A DNA stretch of 64,000 bases from Amborella trichopoda. Taxonomy: Eukaryota > Streptophyta > Magnoliopsida > Amborellales > Amborellaceae. Of this stretch, positions 33,612 to 44,769 are shown one piece after another. The notes beneath the pieces are model-generated. The model was given only the letters and a program-made list of their open reading frames with translations. It ran no database searches and was not told where the DNA came from. Every line of letters starts with the position of its first letter. Within the stretch, counting starts at the first letter, position 1. The position numbers and the translations under genes are program-made. The stretch is from the NCBI RefSeq assembly GCF_000471905.2, contig NW_006495778.1:1099704-1163703 (forward strand), written 5' to 3'.

Positions 33612-34029
33612 GGGTTTTGTTAGACTACACCACTTGGTGGTGTATACTTTTAAAGTCCTCGACATTTGATGACACTTAAATACCCTTGAATTATAATGCA
33701 AAATGTTTTAAGCTTGGGCATTTTTAGTCATTTAGAATGGTAGAATGGATATTTCTATAAGAAAATAGTAGCATTCTATTAATAATTAAAAAGTAATTAA
33801 TACATATTGTGGGTGATGTCACAAACCATATCGGCAATGTCATTGTCTACTATTGTTAATAAATATTTTTGTTTCTATTAGGAATTTCTACGTCATCCTT
33901 GATTAATTAGTTAAAGTAAAATACCCCTAAACAAAAAGTTACTAGACTGATAAGGGTATATCTAAGTGTCCAAACATGTTGAGGACTTTAAAGGTATACA
34001 CCACTAAGTGGTGTAGTTTACCAAAACCC
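33612..34029. mobile_element. MITE with about 75-bp terminal inverted repeats
   Basis: Left end GGGTTTTGTTAGACTACACC and right end reversed GGGTTTTGGTAAACTACACC match for about 75 bases at near 87%. Each end contains its own small palindrome (CACCACTTGGTGGTG left, CACCACTAAGTGGTG right). 418 bp, no coding capacity. No clear target duplication; an imperfect CTCGCAAGCTTG-TTT-AAATAAA repeat lies on both sides. Confidence 0.85.
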
Positions 34030-34117
34030 ATAACGAAATAAATAGTGTACCTCGCAAGCTTGTTTTCAAATAAAACAAAATAAAACGTATCTTGCACTAA
34101 GTGCAAACTACTACCTA

Positions 34118-34170
34118 TAATTATAATTATATAATTATATAATTATATAATTATATAATTATATAATTAT
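34118..34170. repeat. (ATAATTAT)n microsatellite
   Basis: About six ATAATTAT units, self-complementary. Confidence 0.95.
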
Positions 34171-34821
34171 AAATAATAACAAAACTATTAATAAATATTA
34201 TTATAAATTTGAAATCATTCGAATGATTTTAAATTTAATATAGATGTCTATAGTTGACCCTCTACTATAAAATTTTAATTATGTGAATATGATCACATTA
34301 AAATTATGTTAAGTTGAATGAATATAACTATATAAAAATTATTCACTTATTTACTATAATTATGTTAAAAATTTTATTTCTATATTAAAATTTTTATTTC
34401 TATAAATACATTAAAATATCACATAATTTAATATATTAAATTGTTATGTTATTTAATAAATATTTATTGTTATATAGATTCTGTTATTTTCATATTTAGT
34501 ATAGATTGTAATTTTAAATTAATCTATTTATAACTTTATAAATATTACGAAATAACTTATCGTTAATTTGTTATTATATAGAATAATGAAACAGGTTATC
34601 AATATTTTCATATATTTTTTATACAATAATAAAAAACCATGATGCAATTACCACTATTTTTTTAAAAAAAAAAAAACTAAGAAACCAAAATTTTAAAAAA
34701 TTATAGTGATTTTTTGAAAAAAAATTTGGGCCAAAACAACCGATTTAGCTGATTCTCCAATCCAAATCGTCGATCCACATATCCAACAAAGTTTTTAGAA
34801 TGGTCGATCCAGGTCACCGAT
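34171..34821. other. Very AT-rich spacer, nothing recognised
   Basis: Runs of A and T with no open frame of note, no inverted-repeat ends and no domain. Confidence 0.5.
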
Positions 34822-34929
34822 CGTTTTTTTATAACCTTGATCCAAATGAATCACATTCGTTTTTTTATAACCTTGATCCAAATGAATCACATTCGTTTTT
34901 TTATAACCTTGATCCAAATGAATCACATT
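34822..34929. repeat. Perfect 36-bp repeat, three copies
   Basis: CGTTTTTTTATAACCTTGAT then CCAAATGAATCACATT, three identical units in tandem (108 bases). Perfect identity in an otherwise decayed region suggests recent expansion or an assembly effect. Confidence 0.97.
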
Positions 34930-35447
34930 GGAGGTGGAAGCATCGACTTTGAAGTGGAAGGATTAGGGGTGGAAAAAAAAAAACAAAGGCCGGCCGACAT
35001 CTCAACTTATTTACTCCTTTGGTCAAAGCCCTAGCATAATAGTTACAAATTGCTTAGGAATTCAAGGTCTTTTATTTATGCAAAAAGTTTATATAAGGTT
35101 GCACCTTAAAAAGTAGAATTACAATGCACTTCAAAAACCCATCGAAAAAAATTGTTTTAATATTGAAAAACTTCTAATTAATCATCTCGACATCGAGATG
35201 TATTAATATAAAAAAAGGAAAAAGATTTTAAGTCCTAGAAATAGTTCATCTTGCAATATACTATCTAGACCGTCCATTTTCAAGATTTTCATGTGTTTAT
35301 AGATCTACTTGATTTTAACCATTTTTGGAGTTTAAAATTTTATAATTAGATATGAAAATAGATTTTGAGATAATCTTAAGAATTTTTTTTACCAAAATTA
35401 TATGTTATGATAAAATTTGGAGGTGTGCCTTAATTGGATTGTTTAAC

Positions 35448-35462
35448 GTTGCAACCTTATAG
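35448..35462. other. LINE target-site duplication, left
   Basis: GTTGCAACCTTATAG, identical to 42914-42928 after the LINE poly(A). A 15-bp duplication is typical for LINE insertion. Confidence 0.92.
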
Positions 35463-35667
35463 TGGCAGAAAGAGGGAGGCTTATATAGGTGGAGGGAGGA
35501 GCAGCAACACCAGAGGAGTTAGTAGGTGCGGAGGGGGAAGCCCTTACAAGATTTGACTTTCAGAGTTTGACCAACACGCTTGTCATTTAGGTAAGCATCA
35601 ATATGTATCCTTGAAACAATCAACAATCCGTGTTAGCTCGAAAAAACCCAGAATCGCTATGCTGGAG

Positions 35668-36780
35668 ACATGAGCCCCTCTCTTAAGCGATGGATTGGAG
35701 AAAAAAATTTTGTGGTAGCTTGGGAGAAGGATATTTGAGTTTTCGTTCTCCTGATTTTTCTTCTTCTTCTTTGGTGGCGGTGGACCGGGATGCATGGAAT
35801 CAACTGGATTTAAAGTCTGACATCTTAGTTGTTGGTTCTTTTTCTCCACCCATTTCTGATTTCTTTGGTCTATCGGATTAGGCGCAGCAAAGGTGGGGCC
35901 TATCCTACCTTCCAGGTGTGAGGTCTATCGGTCTCAATAAAGTTGTTTTCAAACTACATTCTAAGGATGAAGTTCAAAGAGCCCTGTCTCATAGGTTTTG
36001 CAGAATTAGAGGAAGCTTACTTTCTTTAGATCATTGGAAGTCGCCAGACCATTTGTCCTTTATTCCAATGGAGACGGTTTGGTTGAGGTTGGAGGGTTTG
36101 CCTCTGTCTGGATGGAACTGGCCATCATTAAAAAGTTGGTGGGCCATGTTGGGGTTTATCTAGATAAGGATTGGGACTCTTTTCTAAGCACAAATTGTCG
36201 GTATGTTCATGTTAAGGTTGGCAAGTGCTCAGGTGTGCTTTTCCCGAGGAATATCCTTCTATGTATCAATGTGAGTCTCTTTTCGATCTCAATCACAGAT
36301 GATGCTGGTGACAGACCTTTTCATTGGTTTGTTAAGGACTCTTCTTTGGCCCCTTCAATGCCTGAGCCGCAGCCGAAAAAGTTGACAGAGATGACGGTAA
36401 ACACAGTTGTCGGTGTCGTTAAGCATAACCGTCAGAGGAGGAAAGCCAGGAGAAATTCTCGAAAGTTCAAAAAATTTGAAACTCCAAAGATCATTAAACG
36501 GTGGATCCTGGTTGGCTGCTTCCCTGATTCAACGGCAAGTTTTTCTAAAAGTGTTATCATGCAAGCACCGTCTTCTTTGGTGGCTGTTACGGATGCCCTC
36601 ACCTTTTCCTGTGATACCATCGGCAAGGATGGTGATCCGGGTATACCCAATTTCCCTTTATCCAAGTACACTGAAACTGCTTGAGAGGCGGCGGCTCCGT
36701 GTCCCAAGGAAGACCCACCTAGTTCCAAGATCTTCATGAATGACCTCTCTGTCAACGTGGCACCTCTTCTTTCCGTTATT
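35668..36780 (+). pseudogene. LINE ORF1, DUF4283-like
   Basis: Frames at 35690-35881, 35918-36163 and 36034-36684 together resemble plant LINE ORF1: SIGLNKVVFKLHSKDEVQRA, HRFCRIRGSLLSLDHW and ETVWLRLEGLPLSGWN correspond to the DUF4283 fold, followed by a basic tail (RQRRKARRNSRKFKKF). A stop lies after FFGLSD and a +1 shift occurs near 36100. No zinc knuckle was seen. ORF1 proteins of this type bind the LINE RNA. Confidence 0.7.
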
Positions 36781-38574
36781 GAGATATTTGGTATTTTGAA
36801 TGAGGGGTCGAAACCTTTTAGATTGGATGTTGGGTAGTTGATGGAGATAGAGGTGGTCAAGTTGATAAAAAGGGCTTGGTCTAATACTATAGTGGAGGGA
36901 ACTATGGATTTTCAGCTACATAAAAAGGTTTTAAATATTAAACATAAGCTGATTGAATGGAAGAAAGAGAATAAGTTTGATATTAAGGCCAAGATGAATG
37001 GTGTTCTTGCTGAGATAGAATTGTTAGATGGGCATGTTCAGTCAAGTGGTGTGCTGTTAGAACAGTTGGTTGTAGAGAGGGGATTGAAGATTAAAGAGCT
37101 TGACTATCTTCGTAAATCAGAGGAAGTTTATTGGAGACAAAGGTTTAGATCGAAGTGGCGTAAGGAAGGGGACCTGAACACCAAATTTTTCCTTGCTATT
37201 GCTTGTGCTAGAAGAAGACAAAAATGATATCTCTGGGTTGTCTATCCCTGGGATAGATTCGAAAAACAAAGATGCGTTGCGAGGGGCCGTTATTAATCAT
37301 TTTAAGAAGGCTTTTACCAAAGAAGTCACTCTTTTACCATTTTAAAGTTCTCTTAGTAGAATTAAGGAATTTTTTAGAAAGGGATATCTTTATGGAGGAA
37401 TTGCGCAAGGCGGTCTTTACTACGCCAGGAGATAAAGCTCCAAGCCTAGATGGTTTTCCTCTAGCTTTCTTTCATAGATTTTGGGAGTTGGTTGAAATTG
37501 AATTATTGGAATTTGTTAGGGGTTTCTTCATCAGATCTGATATTTTTAAAGGAATGAATTCCACCTTTCTAGCCCTAATTCCAAAGAAGTCTTTGATTTC
37601 TAGCTTGTCGGATATCTTCCCTATTAGCCTTCTACCCAACCTTTATAAAATCATTGCAAAAGTGTTGGCAGAGTGCTTGAAAAGTGTTTTACCTTCCCTT
37701 ATCTTTAACACCCAATTTGCTTTTATCAATGACCGTCAGATCACAGATAGTGTCCTGATCGCACAAGAATGTATCCACTCGAGAGTTCTAAGTAAAAAGC
37801 CTGGTATCTTTCTTAAATTGGAGATGGAGAAAGCTTATGATCGAGTGAAGTGGGGGATCTTGCTAGAAATCTTGAAATGCATGGGGCTTTGTGATGGAGG
37901 AGTTGGATGGTTGGGTGTCTTTCTTCTACCCATTTCTCAGTGTTATTCAAGGGTAGCCCAATTGGTCTTTTTCAAGCTTCTAAAGGTCTTCACCAAGGGG
38001 ATCTTCTCTCTCCCTTCCTATTTACTATTTATGCTGAGTGTTTCAACTTAATGGTGAGCAATGTGGAGAGAGTGGGGTATTTCTCAAGGTTTTCTATTGC
38101 TAATTGATGTATGGTGATCTCCCATTTGCAATATGATGATTATACTCTTATTTTCTGTGATGCGTAGCCCCAACATATTAAGAATATTGCATTATTCCTT
38201 GAAATCTGTGAAGTTACTATTGACTTTAAAGTGAACTTTCATAAATCCTCCATGGTTGGTATCAACTGTATTGAGTCTTTGACCGAATCCATTACTACAG
38301 TGATGGGCTGTAACGTTGGTTCCTTTCCCCTTGTGTATCTTGGCTTACCAATTTCTAACTCAAGACTTCCTTTAGCAGTCTGGGATAGAGTGCTTGAGAG
38401 ATTTTAATGTAAGTTGGATTTATGGAAACCCAAATACTTATCTCTTGGTGGAAAGGTGACGCTCTTAAGATCTTGTTTGGCAAACCTTCCGTTTTATCAG
38501 ACGTCCCTGATTAATATGCATGCCTCGATCGCCAAAAAGATCGAGAAGATGATGAGGGACTTCCTTTGGGGCTC
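36781..38574 (+). pseudogene. LINE ORF2, reverse transcriptase region
   Basis: Post-endonuclease linker 36838-37227 (WRQRFRSKWRKEGDLNTKFF, a signature just upstream of plant L1 RT). RT 37380-38574: PGDKAPSLDGFPLAFF, FLALIPKK, SLLPNLYKIIAKVLA, QFAFINDRQITDSVLIAQE, KLEMEKAYDRVKW (first Asp present), SKGLHQGDLLSPFLF. The second catalytic block reads LQYDDYTLIF where LQFADDTLIF is usual, so the second Asp of the pair is replaced by Tyr. Frames change near 37240, 38050 and 38110. Thumb region (VYLGLPISNSR, LDLWKPKYLSLGGKVTLLRS) follows and is cut by the solo LTR. Confidence 0.92.
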
Positions 38575-41252
38575 TGTAAGGGCCACGAGTCATTGGAGCC
38601 TGATAGCTCGCAAAAGTGGAGAGGTGGAAGCCACGGGAAGAAGAAGAAGAGCGCCTGACAGAGAGGACGAAGGGTGAGTGTCGGCCGTATGGCAAGGGAG
38701 ACACCGCACGTGCAAGAAGAAGCATTGCTGCAAGAAGAGAAGCCTAGCACTGCGTGCAAGGGTTAAGGACAAGGCAAAGAGGAGAGAGAAAAAGAAAGAC
38801 TATCGCTGCGCGGAAGGCAGGCTATTGTCGTGCAGAGGACAGTATATCGTTGCTCGAAGAAGAGGCTAACTTCGCACGAAAGACAAGATATCGCTGCGAG
38901 CGAAACATCGTGCGTGTGAGGAGCAGTGCCTCCCGGCGGAAGGCAACACCGTTTGAGAAATGACATAAGAAGAAGAAGTGAGGTAACGCCGTGTGGATAA
39001 TGGGAAGGGGAATAATGAACAAAGGTGTAAAAATGCACTGAAAATAAAAAAAAAAAAACGTAAAATAATTGTGAGCTTAGACAATGAGTTTTGGGAAGAT
39101 GTCAAACGTATTTCTTTGCCAAACTTACAATCTTGTTTGGTGTGACTAATGTTACATATATGGAATGCATATAATGATGTTAACATGAGAATATTCATTG
39201 AAAAAGGGAATTTCCAGCAACTGTGAGAGCTCTTGCATTGAGTTTTTCGCTGGCCAAATGACGCCCAAATGGGGTCAAACTGATCTGGAATGAGATGTGT
39301 GTGTCTAGTTCAAGTTTGCTCTTGATGCTTTATCTGAATACTGGATAGAATGAAAAATATAGACCCAAACATGAGATAGGCTACTGCCCATAGTTGCTAT
39401 AAATTCCAGCAATTGCGGCTTATTTTGGGCCATACCTTTGCCTTAGCAAAAGACTTCCAAATTCCCTTACGTTGCACCATTGAAAAGATTTATGTATGGG
39501 CTCAAAGTTATATGTTTTAAGATTTTTGAAATTCTATGTGAATTTTGAGTTATGCTCTAAAATACATGATCATGTCACTGTTCACAGTGAAAACAGCCTG
39601 TGAAAACAGCATGTGCATTGCCGCCTATGTTTGATCATCGCTATCTGTGAAAATTGCATGTGTAATGCCGCGAGCGTAGCTCCGTGCGTAACGCCGTGTA
39701 GGCAACACCGCACTCGCAATGCCATATATGTAACACCGTGCGCATAACGCCATGAGCGCAACGCGGCACGCGTAATGTCGTATATGTAACGTCATGCGTG
39801 TAGCGCAGCGCACGTAGCACCGCGAGTGTAGCGCAATGCGTGTCACTGCCGTCTAAGTGTCATGCAACAATATTCATGTGATGAACACTAAATACCATAT
39901 TGTTTTGTGAATGGTACTATGTGGCTATACTCCATGTTAAATTAGATTAGTGCCAAATTGATGTGACTATTTCATGATGAAAGCTTCATGATGAGTACCA
40001 AGATGTCGTTGATGATATTCATGTATGAATATTATGCTAAGATTCATGTAATGAATGCTTCGTGTTAATTGCCATACTGTTAGGATGAGAATGTGATTCA
40101 TCTGTCATGAAGCATTGAATTGGCACGCATAAATTGAATGCTCGAGCATGGAAAGAGGCCTTAATGATGACCACTACGCAATGGGACACCCATTGGTAGT
40201 GAGTATTGTGTTGTTACAATGATGAGAATACGGGCCACTGTTTACTGATACTGGCCACTACGTGATGGAGCACCCATCAGTAGTGGAGATTGATACACCG
40301 AGAAGGTGATGCTGACACATTCCCTAACCTACACAATGACAGGAACTGGTTAGGGAAGAAAGGAGGGTCGCTCCCTGTAATTCTCGAGATGAGATATGTG
40401 ATTGATGAATGCCTTGCAAGGTAAAGGCCTATTGAATTCCTAAGGCGCTCTGGGGACTGTGTGAGTGAGTTGAGGGTATTACGAAGCAGATTAACCCGCT
40501 TGTTATTATCCTCCCTCCTATGGGGTGGTAGAAGTGTTAAACAACGGGAATGGCTTGGCCTAATGGATAGCGCTTCTACTAGCAAGAGTAAGTGAATTAC
40601 AGAATGAGTATGAAATGCATATATTAAAGTCATGATCTCTACATTGTCTGCATGATTGTGCCTATGATAGATGCGCTTTATTTGAATATTCTGTTATATC
40701 TGGTGCACTGATTTGATAGCCTATGTAGTTGATCGTTGCACTGCTATAAATGATAATCAATGAGATTGTTTATTGCACCTGAGTAGACTAGTTGCCTATG
40801 CATAACACTAGATCTACTTATTAAGCCTCAAAGCTCATTCCATTACATTTTTCTCCCTGTAGATTACAAGTGACAGGACACGAGTTGGAGTGTGGGCTGC
40901 AGTTGAGGATTGAGGCGACCGTCTTTGAGGAACCTTTAGAATCTTGTAGGTTTTGGGCTCTTAGCCTTGCTTAGATTGTTTTTGGGAATTTTGTAATTGT
41001 GGGCCTTGGAGCCTTGAACTTTGTTATATCATTTTTGAGCTATAATGAAATGTAATACCTTTCTCTTGATGGGCTTGTTAAGTTTAAATTTATAAGATTG
41101 TATGAGCATTTGCTTCCTTGGTTTGCTTGATTACCAAATTAAGGCATCATATCTACCCTTACCTGAATGATAGACACCACATTGGAATCATGAGCCCGCA
41201 TCCGGTCAACTTCTGTTGAGAAAGTTAGGCAGCTGGGAGTGGGGTCGTGACA
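38575..41252 (-). mobile_element. Solo LTR (gypsy-like) inside the LINE
   Basis: Plus strand starts TGTAAGGGCCACGAG and ends GGGGTCGTGACA; the flanks GGCTC (38570-38574 and 41253-41257) are a perfect 5-bp target duplication. On the minus strand it begins TGTCACGACCCC, a start seen in some plant gypsy LTRs. 2678 bases with no primer site, gag or pol, so a solo LTR is the best reading; a short non-autonomous element cannot be excluded. It holds a CpG-rich degenerate repeat (39655-39845). Otherwise no gene. Confidence 0.75.
39655..39845. repeat. CpG-rich degenerate GCGTAACGCCGTG repeat
   Basis: Units of about 12-14 bases such as GTGCGTAACGCCGTGT, GAGCGCAACGCGGCAC, CGTAGCACCGCGAGTGTAGC. A second, looser CGCTGCG/AAGACAAG-rich block is at about 38660-38950. 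Both are inside the solo LTR. Confidence 0.7.
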
Positions 41253-42320
41253 GGCTCCACTAGCGACCAACAGAAATTCCATCTTCTTAGATGGGAGAGG
41301 GTGTGTACACCCAAGAAAGAAGGGGGTATGGGCATTAGAAGTATTAGACTGGTTAATCAAGCTCTTTTGTATAAATGGTGGTGAAGGAGTCACTACTTGA
41401 AAGAGCAATTGTGGTTCCAAGTCCTTTTTGTTAAGTATGGGTTAGGCAGGTCGGGAGTTTGGCTTGGGGGTGGTATAGGGGGGTCACCTCCCAAATGTGG
41501 AGAAATATAGTTTTGTGCAGACCTGTGATTGCTGGCTATTTTAGATGGTATGTAGGGTGTGGCAACCAAAATCTCCTTGTAGCATCATAAGTGGGTGGGG
41601 GAGTATCCTCTTAAGTCTCTCTTACCAGAATTATTTCAGGTTATTTCAAGACCCAACATTAAGGTTTGTGAGGTGATTGAGAGAAGAGATCACTCTTTTT
41701 CATGGAATATCTCATTGCCCTATACGAGGCTACTTGACACACTATGTGCCCAATGTTGTGTGTTAGTGGAATTACTTAAAACAATCTATATTTCTGCAGA
41801 TGCGAATGACCAAATGGTATGGGAGATTGAGAGTGATGGTTTATTCACGGTCAAATCTTGCTACAATCTTCTTTTCATGATCGTTGGAGATGGTCTTGCC
41901 CTTAGATTGCTCAAATCTAACACAAAATACAATTTTCTATCTGGTTGGCTGCTATGAACAAGGTCTTACCTATTGACAATCTGATCAAAAGGGGTAAGAT
42001 TCTACCAAATGTCTGTTTGCTTTGTAAAAATGATGGTGAATCTAGCACGTATCTCTTCATACATCACCCTTTTACAGTCCAAATTTGGTATTGGTTGTTT
42101 AGGGTGATCAATATTAATTTGGCTCTTCCTATGACGGTAGAGGGTATTGTTATTCACATCTCATTACCTTACCTGCTAGAGGTTGGTAAGTCTTTGTGGA
42201 AGATTGCCAAAAGAGTTATTCTTTGGGAGGTTTGGAAAGAGAGAAATAGGAGAACTTTCGAAGGAGTTTCTCTACCTTTGGATGGTTTGATTCATTCTAT
42301 TAAGTGTTCGATCTAATCGT
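41253..42320 (+). pseudogene. LINE ORF2, zf-RVT region
   Basis: Resumes after the solo LTR with QQKFHLLRWERVCTPKKEGG (41267 on), the standard block after the RT thumb in plant L1, then GIRSIRLVNQALLYKWWWR, DQMVWEIESDGLFTVKSCYN, and the zf-RVT relic NVCLLCKNDGESSTYLFIHHPF--QIWYW. Frame changes at about 41400, 41590 and 41950. Together these identify the linker between RT and RNase H. Confidence 0.85.
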
Positions 42321-42439
42321 AGCTTTCTGTCTCAAAGATGGGATGGGGTGCGGCCAAGATTGATATTTTTGCTAACCTTAACAATCTTTTTCAGTTGGGT
42401 GCCATTAGATCTAGACCTAAAAGCCTGTAGATAGCACCT

Positions 42440-42871
42440 CCTGTGGGTATGTTGAAACTCACTTTTGATGGAAGTTCTTTCGGTAATCCAGGGATAGTTG
42501 GTATTGGAGGCATTTTGAGAGACTGTGATGGTAATACCCTCTTTTCGTATGCTGGGCTGATAGGGCATGCAACAGCAAACCAAGCTGAACTAGATAGACT
42601 CTTTCAAGGTTTGAAGATTTTTAGAGAAAGAAAGTATGGCCATTCATGCTAGATAGAGGGGGACTCTCTTAATGTGGTTAAGTGGTGTAATAAGGAACAA
42701 CTTATTCCGTGGAAGCTTAGATCTCTTTGGCTACATATCATGGACCTGTCTTCTACCATTATGGTCTCATTCACTCATGTTTACCGAGAAGCAAACTCTG
42801 TAGCGGATTGTCTGGCCAGAGGAGGAGCTTTTTTATCTTCTCTTGTTATCTCTGATAATGTAATTGCGTTC
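42440..42871 (+). pseudogene. LINE C-terminal RNase H
   Basis: Residues LTFDGSSFGNPG (first Asp), GIGGILRDCDGN, TANQAELDRLFQGL (Glu), IEGDSLNVVKWC (Asp) and YREANSVADCLARGG (final Asp) give the full RNase H set. One in-frame stop (TAG after HSC, near 42651) and a -1/+1 change split it. The domain removes RNA from the hybrid; its presence at the end of plant L1 ORF2 is known for one branch of these LINEs. About 30 bases later comes the poly(A). Confidence 0.92.
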
Positions 42872-42948
42872 TAAGAGCATTAATAAGAATATTAACATTT
42901 GTCAAAAAAAAATGTTGCAACCTTATAGAAACCATTCCTTTTATTTAT

Positions 42949-43339
42949 GGGTGTAGTTTGTATGAGATTGAAGTCTAAACAATCAAAGTGAGGCATACCT
43001 CTAAATAGTGTCATAAGATTTTTTAGTATAAAAAAATCTTTGTGATGGCCTGTAAATTTATTTTCATATGTAATTTTAAAATTTAAAGCTTCAAAAATAG
43101 TGTAAATCAAGTAGATCTATAACATTTAAAAATCTTGAAAATTGATGACTCACATAATGCACTACAAGATGACTATTTCTCAAACTTGAAATGGACTTTT
43201 TTTTCACGCTCTATACATCTTGAGGTCAAGATGAGTGAATGGAGGGTTTTTTACACTGAAACCACCTCTTATAGTGAATTTTTGAGGTGCACCTTAGTTT
43301 AATTGTTTAGGGCGTCAACTTTATATAATCTTTTTTTCC
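42949..43339. mobile_element. MITE copy D
   Basis: Right end TTATATAATCTTTTTTTCC matches the reversed family terminus; the left end GGGTGTAGTTTGTATGAG is degenerate. Internal TAAACAATCAAAGTGAGGC, GCTTCAAAAATAGTGTA and GAGGTGCACCTTAGTTTAAT match copy C (45318-45703). It directly follows the target duplication of copy B. Confidence 0.65.
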
Positions 43340-43956
43340 TTTTTAGATAGGAGGAAATTAGAAATTTTAAATATTTAAAATAAAAAAGTTCTATGAATTT
43401 CCAATATCAAAGGTTCATACCATAAATTCCTCAAATCTCTTGTCTGGATATACAATACAAATTTTATTAAGTCCTTACAACCATTTCTATATTAAAAAAA
43501 ATAGGTTTTGATGTGGAAATGAAATTGTGGAAAAATTAGGTTATTTTTCAAGACTTAATTTCCATAGAATTTTAATATCCTTGAGCAAACCAAATAGTAA
43601 ATTTTATTAATATCCAAAATATTAAAAATCCATGCCCCCAATGGGCCCTCATTTGCTTCGTTGTAAAATACTTGTAAAGTGATTTTAAAGCCATATCAAA
43701 TAATTTGATCAAGAAATTTTTCCCGGTTCGTCTTTTACTTAGGTCATTTGCTCTAGCGAGCAAATTCGCAGCATGCTCCGTATGAGCACAATATAGGTGC
43801 TCAAAAATGGGGTTGTATATAAAGAGATCGTTACTTTCATGTACAAAATTGACAACCACCTTATTATGTCCAAAATATAAAATTATATCTTTGCTGTGTT
43901 ATTTCGATTTACAAAGTCTGAGGAGAGTTCTCACGCTTAATGTAACTCATAACTAA
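43340..43956. other. AT-rich spacer, nothing recognised
   Basis: A 95-codon minus frame at 43572-43859 has no recognisable family and sits in unstructured AT-rich DNA; I do not call it. Confidence 0.5.
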
Positions 43957-44342
43957 AGTTGTCAAATTTGCTTTGGAGTTTTCTTTGGTTTGGTGAGAAA
44001 AATATATCAATTCGGTGCTTTCACCGATTTGGGGGAAAACTTCGAATTTTTATTAATTTAGTATAAATAAATTAGATATTTATATATAAAATATATACAA
44101 ATAATGAAAAAATAAAACATAAAAGTAAAAAATTAAAAAAAATAACACATTTATATAGTTATTTCTTTGTTGGCCAAAGCAAACTCAAACCAGACCCGAA
44201 ACATACCCGAAGCTGTCCGAATTTGACCGAAGCAGTCCGAATTTGACCAAAGCGGTAGCACAAGGCTACGGTTATCTTCGGTTTATATCTAAAATCCGAA
44301 GGCTTCGGCCTCTTCGGCCGAAGCGAAGCAAATTTGATAACA
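43957..44342. mobile_element. Inverted-repeat element with GTCAAATTTGCTT ends
   Basis: Left AGTTGTCAAATTTGCTTTGG and right reversed TGTTATCAAATTTGCTTCGC pair over 20 bases. The interior has the direct repeat TGACC-AAGC-GTCCGAATT (44213-44256) and a CTTCGGCCTCTTCGGCCGAAGC palindrome region. 386 bases, no coding. Likely a MITE; superfamily unknown. Confidence 0.55.
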
Positions 44343-44553
44343 TTGCTCACGGCCGCTCAATTTTAAGGATCACTGTAACCTTTTTTGTACCAAGCATAAA
44401 TAATTGTATTAATACTTTTTCTAAAAAATAGCAACTCATAAAGGGTTAAAAATTACACAAAATATTATAAACTATTTTGTTAAAGCAAATTTTAATACAA
44501 AACAATTTGATACGGCTGCAACTCTATCAAAATATGTAAAATGATTGTATACA

Positions 44554-44761
44554 ATGAGGTCATTTACTTTTGTTACAAGGAGGTCACAATTATAGATAAC
44601 CATTTGATATGAAATTTGATAGCTTGGGTATGTGACAAAGTTCAAGAAAATTTCTTTTGAAGTTTGAACTTGTTCAATGAAATAACTATAGCCATCCAAT
44701 TTTACATCCAATGGTCAAGATTAATTGTGACTACCTTGTATCAAAGGTAAAATAGTCTCAT
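44554..44761. mobile_element. MITE with about 40-bp inverted ends (ATGAGGTCATTTACTTTTG)
   Basis: Left ATGAGGTCATTTACTTTTGT then ACAAGGAGGTCACAATTA; right reversed ATGAGACTATTTTACCTTTG then ATACAAGGTAGTCACAATTA. 208 bases. A related copy is at 62766-62950. Confidence 0.8.
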
Positions 44762-44769
44762 TATATTCT

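Larger units (their letters stand above)
35463..42913 (+). mobile_element. L1-type LINE with RNase H, split by a solo LTR
   Basis: Flanked by a 15-bp duplication and ending in a short poly(A) (42904-42912). Without the solo LTR (38575-41252) it is about 4.8 kb. Order: 5' UTR (35463-35667), ORF1 with a DUF4283-like region, ORF2 relic with reverse transcriptase, zf-RVT and RNase H. The apurinic endonuclease domain normally at the start of ORF2 is missing: ORF1-type sequence joins the post-endonuclease block (PFRLDVG-LMEIEVVK) near 36790. Plant L1 elements with a C-terminal RNase H are an established group. Multiple frameshifts and stops make it inactive. Confidence 0.9.
35080..42938. mobile_element. 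MITE copy B, split by a LINE
   Basis: Left part 35080-35462, right part 42914-42938. Left end GCAAAAAGTTTATATAAGG; right end CCTTATAGAAACCATTCC (degenerate partner). Flanks TTTTATTTAT at 35070-35079 and 42939-42948 form a perfect 10-bp target duplication, pointing to a Mutator-like MITE. Internal blocks (CATCTCGACATCGAGATG, TTTTCAAGATTTTCATG) match copy A. The LINE at 35463-42913 sits just inside the right end. Confidence 0.8.

Noticed and set aside
38413-39198. Frames through the left part of the insertion in the LINE.
   Set aside because: They cross the 38575 junction or lie in low-complexity CpG-rich LTR sequence; no domain.
43572-43859. 95-codon minus frame.
   Set aside because: No recognisable family, in AT-rich spacer; probably chance.
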